Source of the DNA: DAHUXT01 sp036378295
GTDB taxonomy: Bacteria > Chloroflexota > Ktedonobacteria > Ktedonobacterales > JADMIN01
Length of the DNA: 6,649 nt
Direction: 5' to 3'
NCBI GenBank assembly: GCA_036378295.1
Contig: DASUWS010000326.1
Coordinates: 1 to 6,649, forward strand
Shown: piece after piece, positions 1-6,096 of the stretch
Layout: the number at the start of each line of letters is the position of its first letter
Numbering within the stretch: the first letter of the stretch is position 1
Position numbers and translations under genes: made by a program
The notes under the pieces: generated by a model
Database searches by the model: none
What the model was told of the DNA's origin: nothing
What the model saw: the letters and a program-made list of their open reading frames with translations, nothing else

Positions 1-1
1 G

Positions 2-1168
2 TACCAGCGCATCGTCGCTTCATCGGAAGCGCGCGTCGAGACTGCCTCCCCAGCGGCGCTCATCACGATGGTTGACGAGGCTGCGAGCATAGCCGGAGCT
101 TACCTATGGGATTTCAGCGTGTCTGGTGGGCACGCCTGGAAAGCCGAGCACGCGCTGGCCCGCTTCTGCCGCAAGCATCTTCCTGAGCGCGTGGCCAAGG
201 GCCATCAAGAGTTGCTGCTTGGTCTCCCGGCGGAATTACCTCCGCCGTATCCCGCAGCGCCTGCCCACGCTGTTCAGAGTCTCGATTGGGTTCGCCCGAC
301 TCTGGGCGAGTCGCAGGCAACCACATCCACAACCATGAGTGCCGCGTCTGGGCTCCTTGCCCGGCGAGCACGTCTGGCGGAGGAGCGTCGTGCGGTTGAG
401 GCATCCTGCCGGAATGCGCTTGCCGGGCGGCCTGAACTGGCGCGCCGCTTCAACGCACTTCTGACGCTCGCCCAGCGCTACGCCGTTCTGCGCGAAGAGC
501 AGGCGTGGTGGTTCACGCTCGGGTGGCCGCTCATGCGGCGAGCCGTCCTGCGGCTGGGGGAGGAACTGCGGCAACGCGGTATGATTGAGCGCGGGGAGGA
601 TGTCTTCTTCCTCACGCGTGCGGAGCTGGAGAAGCACCTTGGAGCTGGTCAGACGGGCGGTCATGAGGTCATTGGGAGCCTGCGCTCGCTTGTGAACGCT
701 CGGCGCGGCGAATGGGAACGGCAGCGGCGCCTCAGTCCGCCGTTGGTGGTCGGGAATCCCCTGGGTGAGCGAGTCATCGCGCGGGCGACTGATGCGATGC
801 GTACTCCCACGCAGACAGACGAGCGCCCTGGTGGTGCCGCAGCGCACGCTGTGCTCAAGGGCATGCCCGCGAGTCCTGGCCGCGCGACAGGCCCGGTACG
901 CATAGTCCGGGGTCCGGAAGACTTCGAGCGCTTCGAGCCGGGAGAGGTATTGGTCGCCCAGGTCACAGCGCCCGCGTGGACACCGCTCTTTGCCCGCGCG
1001 GCTGCGGTCGTCACCGATGGCGGCTCGCTGGCGGCTCACGCGTCTCTGGTAGCCCGCGAGTATGGCATCGCGGCAGTCGTCGGCACTGGCGACGCGACGG
1101 TACGCCTGCGTGATGGGCAGCGAGTCACTGTGGATGGGAGCGCGGGTATCGTGACTCTGGCTGAGTAG
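2..1168 (+). CDS. PEP-utilising phosphotransferase, C-terminal part (PEP synthase / rifampin phosphotransferase-like), 5' truncated
   Basis: This is the C-terminal part of a multidomain enzyme of the PEP synthase / pyruvate phosphate dikinase / rifampin phosphotransferase group. In these enzymes a swivelling histidine domain carries phosphate between an ATP-grasp domain and a second active site. The frame is open from base 2 with no stop before the first ATG at 68, so the true start and the ATP-grasp domain probably lie upstream. The helical linker includes a segment reading GEDVFFLT (about 593-616), typical of the region before the mobile domain. The mobile domain starts near base 857 (KGMPASPG) and runs to the stop. 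Its phospho-carrier histidine is codon 1037-1039, in TDGGSLAAHASLVAREYGI. Spacing from the TD pair to His is normal, but the usual GG-x-x-S-H reads GS-L-A-A-H. Without the N-terminal half, the substrate (pyruvate, rifamycin or another) cannot be decided. It ends 52 bp before the next gene. Confidence 0.85.
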   Translation, partial: YQRIVASSEARVETASPAALITMVDEAASIAGAYLWDFSVSGGHAWKAEHALARFCRKHLPERVAKGHQELLLGLPAELPPPYPAAPAHAVQSLDWVRPTLGESQATTSTTMSAASGLLARRARLAEERRAVEASCRNALAGRPELARRFNALLTLAQRYAVLREEQAWWFTLGWPLMRRAVLRLGEELRQRGMIERGEDVFFLTRAELEKHLGAGQTGGHEVIGSLRSLVNARRGEWERQRRLSPPLVVGNPLGERVIARATDAMRTPTQTDERPGGAAAHAVLKGMPASPGRATGPVRIVRGPEDFERFEPGEVLVAQVTAPAWTPLFARAAAVVTDGGSLAAHASLVAREYGIAAVVGTGDATVRLRDGQRVTVDGSAGIVTLAE

Positions 1169-1177
1169 GCAGCCCTA

Positions 1178-1183
1178 TACGAT
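1178..1183 (+). promoter_or_regulatory. possible -10 box (TACGAT) for the membrane protein gene
   Basis: TACGAT sits 37 bp before the GTG start at 1221, in the only gap between the two genes. It fits the TAnnnT pattern, but I see neither a -35 hexamer nor a TG extension, so read-through from the upstream gene is equally possible. Confidence 0.25.
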
Positions 1184-1220
1184 ACGCCGTCTTCCTTCGT
1201 GTGGGGAGAGGAGACCGCCT

Positions 1221-1808
1221 GTGAGCCTATATACGCTCGCGCTCTTCGTCCATGTGAGTGGCGCAATCGGGATCTTTGGAGGCATGGGCGCGTATGTGTT
1301 CGGCGTCGCCGCGCTCTGGCGGGCGCAAAGCGTCGCGGAGGTGCGCCATCTGGCGCATCTCATCGTCGTTTCTGGCAACGTGGTAGCGGGCAGCATCGTC
1401 GCCCTTGGTCTCGCTGGATTCTACATGGCCGCGACGGTCTGGGGCATTGAGGCGACCTGGCTTATCGTGGCAACGATCAGCTTTATCCTCCTGGCTCCGG
1501 GTGGACTGCTCCTCATCGAGCCACGCATCCGAGCGATCATCAGGCAAGCCCGCCGCGTGCCTGATGGACCCTTACCAGAGGAACTGGCCGGACGCGTGCG
1601 CGATCCCCTGCTGAGGTCAGCGCTCAGCATCTATATTGCCTGCCTGTTTGGCATTGTGTTTCTGATGACCAACAAGCCCGCGACAGGCAACGCCATTGGC
1701 GCGATGGTGATCGCGGTGGCCGCCGGACTTCTGGCCAGCTTCCCGTTCTGGCGTCCGCCCGCGCCGAAACGCTCCGCCGAGGAGCCCATCTCCTCTGAAA
1801 GTCAGTAG
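1221..1808 (+). CDS. DUF2269-like integral membrane protein
   Basis: A 195-residue polytopic membrane protein of unknown function. Hydrophobic segments lie at about residues 5-33, 49-71, 79-99, 133-150 and 157-177, giving five likely helices. A basic, proline-containing loop (about 101-130) joins helices 3 and 4, and the tail is short, polar and Ser/Glu-rich. The opening FVHVSGAIGIFGG and the segment FLMTNKP before the last helix resemble DUF2269-type predicted membrane proteins; this is recognition by eye. His11 in helix 1 and His43/His46 before helix 2 could bind a metal or heme, but that is speculation. The start is GTG at 1221, chosen because GAGGAG (1208-1213) is 7 nt upstream. It lies 52 bp after the PEP-utilising enzyme on the same strand and may be co-transcribed with it. 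No catalytic motif is visible. Confidence 0.75.
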   Translation: MSLYTLALFVHVSGAIGIFGGMGAYVFGVAALWRAQSVAEVRHLAHLIVVSGNVVAGSIVALGLAGFYMAATVWGIEATWLIVATISFILLAPGGLLLIEPRIRAIIRQARRVPDGPLPEELAGRVRDPLLRSALSIYIACLFGIVFLMTNKPATGNAIGAMVIAVAAGLLASFPFWRPPAPKRSAEEPISSESQ

Positions 1809-1853
1809 GCTCCGGCAAGAGGCCAAACAGCATGCGGTACGGGTAGTTTCTGG

Positions 1854-1862
1854 TGCTATACT
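1854..1862 (+). promoter_or_regulatory. extended -10 promoter TGCTATACT for the LLM oxidoreductase
   Basis: TG-C-TATACT matches the extended -10 consensus (TGn followed by TATAAT with one mismatch). No -35 hexamer is present 16-18 bp upstream. Transcription would start near 1869, leaving a leader of about 70 nt before the ATG at 1941. The same architecture occurs at three other gene starts in the window. Confidence 0.55.
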
Positions 1863-1881
1863 TTCTGAAGCAGACCTCTCC

Positions 1882-1900
1882 GGCATTCATGCCGCATGAA
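1882..1900. promoter_or_regulatory. overlapping dyads in the LLM gene leader (candidate operator)
   Basis: Two perfect dyads share bases: GGCAT-TC-ATGCC (1882-1893) and TTCATGC-C-GCATGAA (1886-1900). They lie 20-38 bp after the predicted -10 box and about 40 bp before the start codon, where a bound repressor would block transcription. The second dyad could also form a six-pair hairpin with a three-base loop in the mRNA. No regulator gene is adjacent, so the operator role is inference. Confidence 0.35.
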
Positions 1901-1940
1901 ATGAGAAGTTCACAGCGTTCATTCAGGAGGATGTGCCCGC

Positions 1941-2912
1941 ATGGCAGTACAGTTTGGCGTCTTTGTGCCTCAGGGCTGGCGCATGGATCTGGTCGAGATT
2001 GCCGACCCAGTCGAGAAATATGAGGCGATGACGCGGGTCGCCAGGGCGGCGGATGCGATCCCCGCGCTTGACTCGATCTGGGTCTACGACCACTTCCACA
2101 CGGTGCCCAAGCCCACGTTGGAGGCCACCTTCGAGTGCTGGAGCATTACGGCGGCGCTCTCCCGCGACACGCAGCGGGTGAACATCGGCCAGATGGTGAC
2201 ATGTAATGGCTACCGCAATCCCGCCCTGCTGGCGAAGATTGCCTCGACGGTGGATGTCATGAGCCACGGGCGCCTCTTCTGCGGCCTGGGCGCGGGCTGG
2301 TACGAGCACGAGTGGCGTGCCTACGGCTACGGCTACCCAGAGACCCGCGACCGTATGCGTATGTTCCGTGAGGCGTGCGAAATCGTCATGAAAATGTGGA
2401 CCGAAGACTATCCGACCTTCACTGGCGAGCACTATTCCATCGATAAGCCGATCAACGAGCCGAAGGGCGCGCGCAAGCCGCATCCATCGTTCTGGATTGG
2501 TGGCAGTGGTGAGCAGGTGACGCTGAAGCTGGTAGCCCGCTATGCCGATGCCTGTAATATTGGGGGCGATCCCGAGACGCTGCGCCACAAGTACGATGTG
2601 CTGCGCGGTCACTGCGAGGCGCTTGGCCGTGACTACAACAGCATCATCCGGTCAAGCAATATGATGATCTACCCACTCAAGCCGGGAGAAGATCCCGTGA
2701 AGGCGACAGAGAAGACACGAGCGGCTATCGGCGCGACATACGAAGAGTATACCAACATGGTGGCAGTCGGAAGGCCGGAGCAGCTTGCCGAGCAGATTCA
2801 GGCGCGGGTCGATGTGGGATTGGAATACCTCATCGCGTATATCCCGGATGTCGCCTATGACCACGACCGCCTGCACCTGTATGCGGAGGAGATCATCCCG
2901 CTGATCCGCTGA
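1941..2912 (+). CDS. LLM class flavin/F420-dependent oxidoreductase
   Basis: A 323-residue member of the bacterial luciferase-like (LLM) TIM-barrel superfamily, full length for the single-domain F420-dependent type. The N-terminal strand (MAVQFGVFVPQG, 1-12) is followed by SIWVYDH (45-51), whose Asp-His pair lies where the family contacts its cofactor. MSHGRLFCGLGAGWYEHEW (107-125) is the family's most recognisable block, and WIGGSG (185-190) precedes YADACNI (201-207), the late-barrel cofactor-binding region. The product is probably cytosolic; members move hydride between reduced F420 or FMN and an organic substrate. The substrate cannot be read from sequence. F420 is favoured over FMN by overall resemblance only, since no F420 biosynthesis gene is in view. 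The ATG is supported by AGGAGG (1925-1930), 10 nt upstream. The gene appears monocistronic, with its own promoter, and faces the SDR gene tail to tail. Confidence 0.9.
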   Translation: MAVQFGVFVPQGWRMDLVEIADPVEKYEAMTRVARAADAIPALDSIWVYDHFHTVPKPTLEATFECWSITAALSRDTQRVNIGQMVTCNGYRNPALLAKIASTVDVMSHGRLFCGLGAGWYEHEWRAYGYGYPETRDRMRMFREACEIVMKMWTEDYPTFTGEHYSIDKPINEPKGARKPHPSFWIGGSGEQVTLKLVARYADACNIGGDPETLRHKYDVLRGHCEALGRDYNSIIRSSNMMIYPLKPGEDPVKATEKTRAAIGATYEEYTNMVAVGRPEQLAEQIQARVDVGLEYLIAYIPDVAYDHDRLHLYAEEIIPLIR

Positions 2913-2946
2913 GTCCGAGGCCCCATCCCCTCACTACCGCGGGCAC

Positions 2947-2981
2947 GGTTCCTTGCCGTAGCCTTCAGGCTGCGGCTAACC
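2947..2981 (+). terminator. hairpin downstream of the LLM gene, possible transcript end without U-tract
   Basis: A nine-pair GC-rich stem with a four-base loop, extended by GGTT/AACC, begins 34 bp after the LLM stop codon. It is followed by TGGCCCC rather than a run of T, so it is not a canonical intrinsic terminator. It may stop transcription weakly or protect the mRNA 3' end. Confidence 0.35.
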
Positions 2982-3033
2982 CTGGCCCCAACGGAGCCGC
3001 GCGCCATGCAGGGCGCGATCGACCGATCGGGAT

Positions 3034-3060
3034 TCGCCGCAGGCTGAAGCTCTGCGGCGA
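3034..3060 (-). terminator. hairpin downstream of the SDR gene, possible transcript end without U-tract
   Basis: A nine-pair stem, TCGCCGCAG with CTGCGGCGA, lies 31 bp beyond the SDR stop codon in the direction of SDR transcription. This mirrors the hairpin that follows the LLM gene. No T-run follows on the minus strand, so intrinsic termination is uncertain. Confidence 0.35.
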
Positions 3061-3091
3061 GAAGCACGCTCCTCCTCCCCCATCCCTTTCG

Positions 3092-3850
3092 TCAGACGAT
3101 CTCGCCGCCATCCACGACGAGGCAGTGTCCGGTGACGAAGGCGGAGGCATCGGAACAGAGCCAGAGCACCGCGCCCGCGACATCATCGGGACTGCCGAGC
3201 CGGTTCAGCGCGTTGGCCGCGGCGATGCGCGCATTGTTCTCAGGGTCGTCGCCCTCGCGGTCGAGATACATCTGCGTCTTGATCGCCCCCGGACACACCG
3301 CGTTGACGCGGATGCCCGCGCGTCCGTATTCCAGCGCGGCGGCGCGTGTCAGCCCGACGATGCCGTGCTTGCTGGCGACATAGGCGGGCGTATTACGCGA
3401 GCCGGTCAGTCCGACGATGGAGGCGTTGTTGACGATGCAGCCACCACCAGCGGCAAGCATACGCGGAATCTCGTACTTCATGCACAGCCAGACCCCCTTC
3501 AGGTTGATCGCCATCACCCGGTCCCACTGCTCCTCGGCGCAGTCGGCGACGGGGCCATGCTCGATGTTGATGCCCGCGTTGTTGAAGGCGTAATCGAGAC
3601 GTCCCCATGCAGTGATCGTCGCCTCGATCAGCGCTTCCACCTCCGCTGGCCGTGAGACATCCATCTGAGCATCGCGTGCCTCGCCGCCCGCATCGGCGAT
3701 CATCCGTGCCGTTTCTCCGGCATTCCGCGCGTGGATGTCGGCGACCATGACCCGCGCGCCTTCCCGCGCAAATGCCAGCGCAGTCGCTCGTCCCATGCCT
3801 GAGCCGCCACCGGTAACGAGTGCCACTTTCCCCGCAAACGCCGTCGCCAT
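3092..3850 (-). CDS. SDR family NAD(P)-dependent oxidoreductase
   Basis: A 252-residue classical short-chain dehydrogenase/reductase, probably a soluble cytosolic tetramer as is usual for the family. All key elements are present: the nucleotide-binding TGGGSGMG (13-20), Asp38 at the end of the second strand (favours NAD(H) over NADP(H)), Asp64, NNAG (90-93), Asn116, and the catalytic Ser144, Tyr157 and Lys161 (YVASK). They are followed by PGAIKT (187-192), which closes over the cofactor, and the C-terminal VVDGG typical of the FabG-like subgroup. The substrate is unknown: a secondary alcohol, sugar or 3-oxo compound are all possible. The ATG at 3850 has GGAG six bases upstream on the minus strand. 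It has its own predicted promoter (3901-3909) and lies tail to tail with the LLM gene. A shared pathway between the two oxidoreductases is possible but not shown. Confidence 0.93.
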   Translation of the reverse strand: MATAFAGKVALVTGGGSGMGRATALAFAREGARVMVADIHARNAGETARMIADAGGEARDAQMDVSRPAEVEALIEATITAWGRLDYAFNNAGINIEHGPVADCAEEQWDRVMAINLKGVWLCMKYEIPRMLAAGGGCIVNNASIVGLTGSRNTPAYVASKHGIVGLTRAAALEYGRAGIRVNAVCPGAIKTQMYLDREGDDPENNARIAAANALNRLGSPDDVAGAVLWLCSDASAFVTGHCLVVDGGEIV

Positions 3851-3900
3851 GTCGCGCTCCGTTCTGGGCCAGTCTGTCTCTCAGCGCGGCCCTTGCTCGC

Positions 3901-3909
3901 AGCATAGCA
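3901..3909 (-). promoter_or_regulatory. extended -10 promoter TGCTATGCT for the SDR gene (minus strand)
   Basis: On the minus strand, bases 3909 to 3901 read TG-C-TATGCT, an extended -10 with T1, A2, T3 and T6 conserved. Transcription would begin near 3894 and leave a leader of about 44 nt before the ATG at 3850. No -35 match is seen. It lies back to back with the plus-strand promoter at 3952-3960. Confidence 0.45.
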
Positions 3910-3951
3910 TGTCCGCCGCCCAGGTGGATTCCGCGAGCACTCCGCCCGCTA

Positions 3952-3960
3952 TGTTATACT
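3952..3960 (+). promoter_or_regulatory. extended -10 promoter TGTTATACT for the 440-residue membrane protein gene
   Basis: TG-T-TATACT is an extended -10 with one mismatch to TATAAT. It predicts a start near 3967 and a leader of about 48 nt. The -35 position (about 3932-3937, CGCGAG) has no match, as at the other extended -10 sites in this window. Confidence 0.55.
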
Positions 3961-4014
3961 GGCGCTGCCAGAGAAGAGGCATGCGTATGAGCGGGGAAAT
4001 GAGGCGGGAGGGAT

Positions 4015-5337
4015 ATGAGCAACGACTGGCGCGACACGCTGCCGATGCTGCGCGAGGAGACACGCGCCGCACAGGGCCGCGCACTAGAGCTACTTGCCAG
4101 CGCGGTCGTCATCTCGACGCTGCTCAGTCTGGCCATCAACCTCTTCTCGTCGCTCATCTCCAACATCATGCCGACGACGACGCAGATCGTACTGATCGTT
4201 GTCTCCATCTCGCTGGGCCTGCTTGCCATTGTCGTTCTTTTGCCGCGCATGTCCACCACCGTCAAGGAATTCGAGGAGGATATCGAGATCCTCGTGCCGC
4301 TGATGGTCTCGCGGAACGATTTTAGCGTGGTGCGGGTGCGCCATTATGACGAGCTGACTGAGATGGCGCATGCCGCCGTGAGTCGCATGCCCGCGGAGCG
4401 GCGCAAGGAGATTGCGGGCCTGTTGCAGGCATCTTACGGCGATGCCGATACGGAGAACCGCCGCAAGCTCACGGCTTTTCTGCTCGACTTGACGCAGTTC
4501 TTGATGGCGGGCCTGCTCGCGCGCCAATCGCGTGATTTGCTCGGCCCCCATGCGGCCTACCATAAGCTGCGTTCGGTCGCGCGGCAGCAGTCCGCTGTTA
4601 CCTCTATCGAGTGGCAGCCTCTCGTGTCGCAGGCCGAGACCAATCCGCTCCTGCATCAGCGCACGCAGGGCATTCCGGAGAAAGTGCTCTTGCCGGAAGG
4701 TGTCTCACTGACCTTGCCGGAGGTGGCGTCGGCGGCGCTGGGCAAGGCACGGCGGCAAGAATCCAGCACACCCGGCATCCCTTATATTCCGCTGCTAGAG
4801 GCTCGCACTCGCCGCGATACCGCGCTGCGTATCAGCGCGATGGCTGGATTCAGCGAGCATGGCCTGCCCACGCTGAACGCGCCGCATCGTGGATTTACGG
4901 CTCGTTGCGTCATGCGGAACGCTCGTGAAGAGCGGCTGCGGGCGATGGCGAAGGTTGAAGAGCAGTGCGCGAGCGAGGTGCGTGCTCTGCGCCGGGGCAC
5001 GAAAGCCCGGACGGCCGAAACGCCCGCGATCCCTGAAACGCATGGGGCTGTTGGGGCGGCAGACTCCTCGGACTCCTCAGACTCCTCAGACGCCGACGCG
5101 CGATACGCCGCCGCCTTTGCCAGACTCTACGAAGGTGGCGCCCGGCCACACCTCATGCGCATCTTCGTTCGCTTCGACGGGACGTTTCGCATCCGGTTGC
5201 TGCTCAGTGATCGCCGCCAGCGCGGCCAGTATGCCTGGGGCGCGGCGCTCTCACGCCTGCTGGCGGGTGTGGATATCGAGGTGTTCATGGCGGCGTTGCG
5301 CGAGCATGGACAAAAGACGCCCGGGCGCACATTCTGA
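4015..5337 (+). CDS. two-helix membrane protein of unknown function
   Basis: I do not recognise this 440-residue protein. Two hydrophobic segments (about 26-48 and 56-77), joined by a short loop with Pro53, form an N-terminal hairpin; no cleavable signal peptide is apparent. Then come a helical, charged region (about 80-200), a segment reading IPEKVLLPEGVSLTLPE (about 223-239), a basic charged helix that may form a coiled coil (303-330), and a low-complexity linker with an Asp-Ser-Ser repeat (350-359). A small C-terminal domain (about 362-440) contains MRIFVRFDGTFRIRLLL (381-397). An in-frame TGA at 4000-4002 makes the ATG at 4015 the first possible start. GGGAGGG (4006-4012) is unusually close, 2-3 nt from the ATG. 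The layout suggests a membrane-anchored protein with two soluble parts, but no enzyme motif is visible. It has its own promoter and stands 111 bp before thpR on the same strand. Confidence 0.8.
   Translation: MSNDWRDTLPMLREETRAAQGRALELLASAVVISTLLSLAINLFSSLISNIMPTTTQIVLIVVSISLGLLAIVVLLPRMSTTVKEFEEDIEILVPLMVSRNDFSVVRVRHYDELTEMAHAAVSRMPAERRKEIAGLLQASYGDADTENRRKLTAFLLDLTQFLMAGLLARQSRDLLGPHAAYHKLRSVARQQSAVTSIEWQPLVSQAETNPLLHQRTQGIPEKVLLPEGVSLTLPEVASAALGKARRQESSTPGIPYIPLLEARTRRDTALRISAMAGFSEHGLPTLNAPHRGFTARCVMRNAREERLRAMAKVEEQCASEVRALRRGTKARTAETPAIPETHGAVGAADSSDSSDSSDADARYAAAFARLYEGGARPHLMRIFVRFDGTFRIRLLLSDRRQRGQYAWGAALSRLLAGVDIEVFMAALREHGQKTPGRTF
5062..5091 (+). repeat. 9-bp tandem repeat (GACTCCTCR x3) encoding Asp-Ser-Ser
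   Basis: Three consecutive 9-bp units (5062-5070, 5071-5079 and 5080-5088) are identical except for the last base of the first, followed by a partial fourth unit (GAC). The unit length keeps the frame, so copy-number change would lengthen or shorten the flexible acidic linker (residues 350-359) of the membrane protein without breaking it. Confidence 0.85.
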
Positions 5338-5342
5338 CCGGG

Positions 5343-5348
5343 TATGAT
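5343..5348 (+). promoter_or_regulatory. possible -10 box (TATGAT) for thpR
   Basis: TATGAT lies just after the stop codon of the membrane protein gene (5335-5337), about 100 bp before the thpR ATG. It is a good hexamer match, but there is no TG extension and no -35 box. A start here would place the whole foldable leader (5401-5436) in the mRNA. Confidence 0.3.
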
Positions 5349-5400
5349 ACATATGCGGCAGTAGTGTGGTGCGGTGGATCGCACTGACGGATGGCCCGGA

Positions 5401-5436
5401 GCATACTCCCAGCATGTTGGGAGCGTGCTGGAGGAG
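5401..5436 (+). promoter_or_regulatory. thpR leader with two mutually exclusive hairpins next to a Shine-Dalgarno-like GGAGGAG
   Basis: Fold A pairs CTCCCA (5406-5411) with TGGGAG (5418-5423) and extends outward through 5401-5404 with 5425-5428 across one mismatch. Fold B pairs AGCATG (5411-5416) with CGTGCT (5424-5429) around a seven-base loop. It extends through CTCC (5406-5409) with GGAG (5430-5433), with C5410 bulged. Fold B occupies the purine-rich GGAGGAG (5430-5436) upstream of the start; fold A leaves it free. A second weaker ribosome site, GAGG (5440-5443), sits 5 nt before the ATG. The pairing is directly visible; a regulatory role is inference. Confidence 0.4.
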
Positions 5437-5448
5437 AGCGAGGCAGCC

Positions 5449-6018
5449 ATGACACGGACGTTTCTCGCCCTGGAACTGCCTGATGCGGTGCGTCATGCCC
5501 TGCGCCGGAAGATAGATCACCTTGGGCGTGCGATGCCTGAAGTGCGCTGGGTGGACCCCGCGGGCCTGCACCTGACGCTAGCGTTTCTCGGCGAGCTGGA
5601 CGACGAGCGCCTGGATGCGGCGACACAGGCCGCGGCTGACGTCGCTGGCGCGCATGCTCCATTCACATTGCGGCTGGGAGGCGTGGGAACGTTCGGCTCG
5701 GCGCGCTCTCCGCGCGTAATCTGGGTGGATGTGGCGGGCGAGCGCGCGCGGCTGCTGCAGTTGCAGGCTGCCCTGGCCGACGATCTGGAGGGTCGTGGAT
5801 TCCCCCGCGAAGAGCGTCCATTTTCGCCGCACCTCACGCTTGCGCGCATTAAGAAGCCCGTCTCAGATGACGCGCTGACTGCCCTGGCGCAGGTCCAGCG
5901 TGAGCCTGCGACCAGGCTCACCTGGCAGATTGAGGCCATCTCGGTGATGAAGAGCGAGTTGGCGCGCCCCGCGGCGCGGTACACGGCGCTCTCACGCTGG
6001 CCGCTCGCGCTCCCCTGA
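5449..6018 (+). CDS. thpR: RNA 2',3'-cyclic phosphodiesterase (2H phosphoesterase, LigT/ThpR family)
   Basis: A 189-residue, full-length member of the 2H phosphoesterase superfamily. Both HxTx signatures are intact: HLTL at 41-44 followed by AFLG, and HLTL at 128-131 followed by ARI. Their histidines and threonines form the two-lobed active site that opens 2',3'-cyclic phosphate ends of RNA to 2'-phosphates; family members can also ligate or cut 2'-5' RNA linkages in vitro. The N-terminal RTFLALELPD and the FGSARSPRVIWV block (82-93) are typical of the family. The product should be cytosolic, since there is no signal peptide. The ATG at 5449 is chosen over an in-frame GTG at 5374: the extra 25 residues are not family-like, coincide with the foldable leader, and GAGG (5440-5443) fits the ATG. 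It lies 111 bp after the membrane protein gene and 161 bp before the YajQ gene. Confidence 0.93.
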   Translation: MTRTFLALELPDAVRHALRRKIDHLGRAMPEVRWVDPAGLHLTLAFLGELDDERLDAATQAAADVAGAHAPFTLRLGGVGTFGSARSPRVIWVDVAGERARLLQLQAALADDLEGRGFPREERPFSPHLTLARIKKPVSDDALTALAQVQREPATRLTWQIEAISVMKSELARPAARYTALSRWPLALP

Positions 6019-6096
6019 CTATTCGCTGCCTGCCGCCTACAAAACGCCAGATTAAGATATGTCTGATGTGCCTGTGGCGGGATGTCCAGTTGTGGG

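Larger units (their letters stand above)
2921..3086. repeat. double-hairpin intergenic element with 9-bp flanking direct repeats
   Basis: The convergent gap holds two related hairpins in opposite orientation. The left one pairs 2955-2963 with 2968-2976 around a TTCA loop (GCCGTAGCC / GGCTGCGGC, one G-U pair), with an outer GGTT (2947-2950) / AACC (2978-2981) pairing. The right one pairs TCGCCGCAG (3034-3042) with CTGCGGCGA (3052-3060). Read on the minus strand its core (CTTCAGCCTGCGGC) closely resembles the left one (CTTCAGGCTGCGGC). Between them are a smaller hairpin (3000-3005 with 3012-3017) and a doubled CGATCG (3016-3021 and 3024-3029). CCCCATCCC occurs at both edges (2921-2929 and 3078-3086), like a target duplication, although the region is C-rich and this may be chance. 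It could be a REP/MITE-type element; no transposase is present. Confidence 0.5.

Noticed and set aside
236..1039. A 267-codon minus-strand open frame antisense to the PEP-utilising enzyme gene
   Set aside because: It lies wholly opposite a clearly conserved coding region, its product is Arg/Pro-rich with no recognisable domain, and GC-rich DNA commonly leaves such frames open.
1923..2612. A 229-codon minus-strand open frame opposite the LLM gene
   Set aside because: The plus-strand frame has unmistakable family motifs; the antisense product has no family resemblance.
2913..3091. Canonical intrinsic terminators between the convergent genes
   Set aside because: Hairpins are present but neither is followed by a T-run on the relevant strand, so they are listed only as possible transcript ends.
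5374..5448. Upstream GTG start adding 25 residues to ThpR
   Set aside because: The extra residues do not resemble the family N-terminus, no Shine-Dalgarno precedes the GTG, and ATG 5449 begins exactly at the family-like RTFLALELP.
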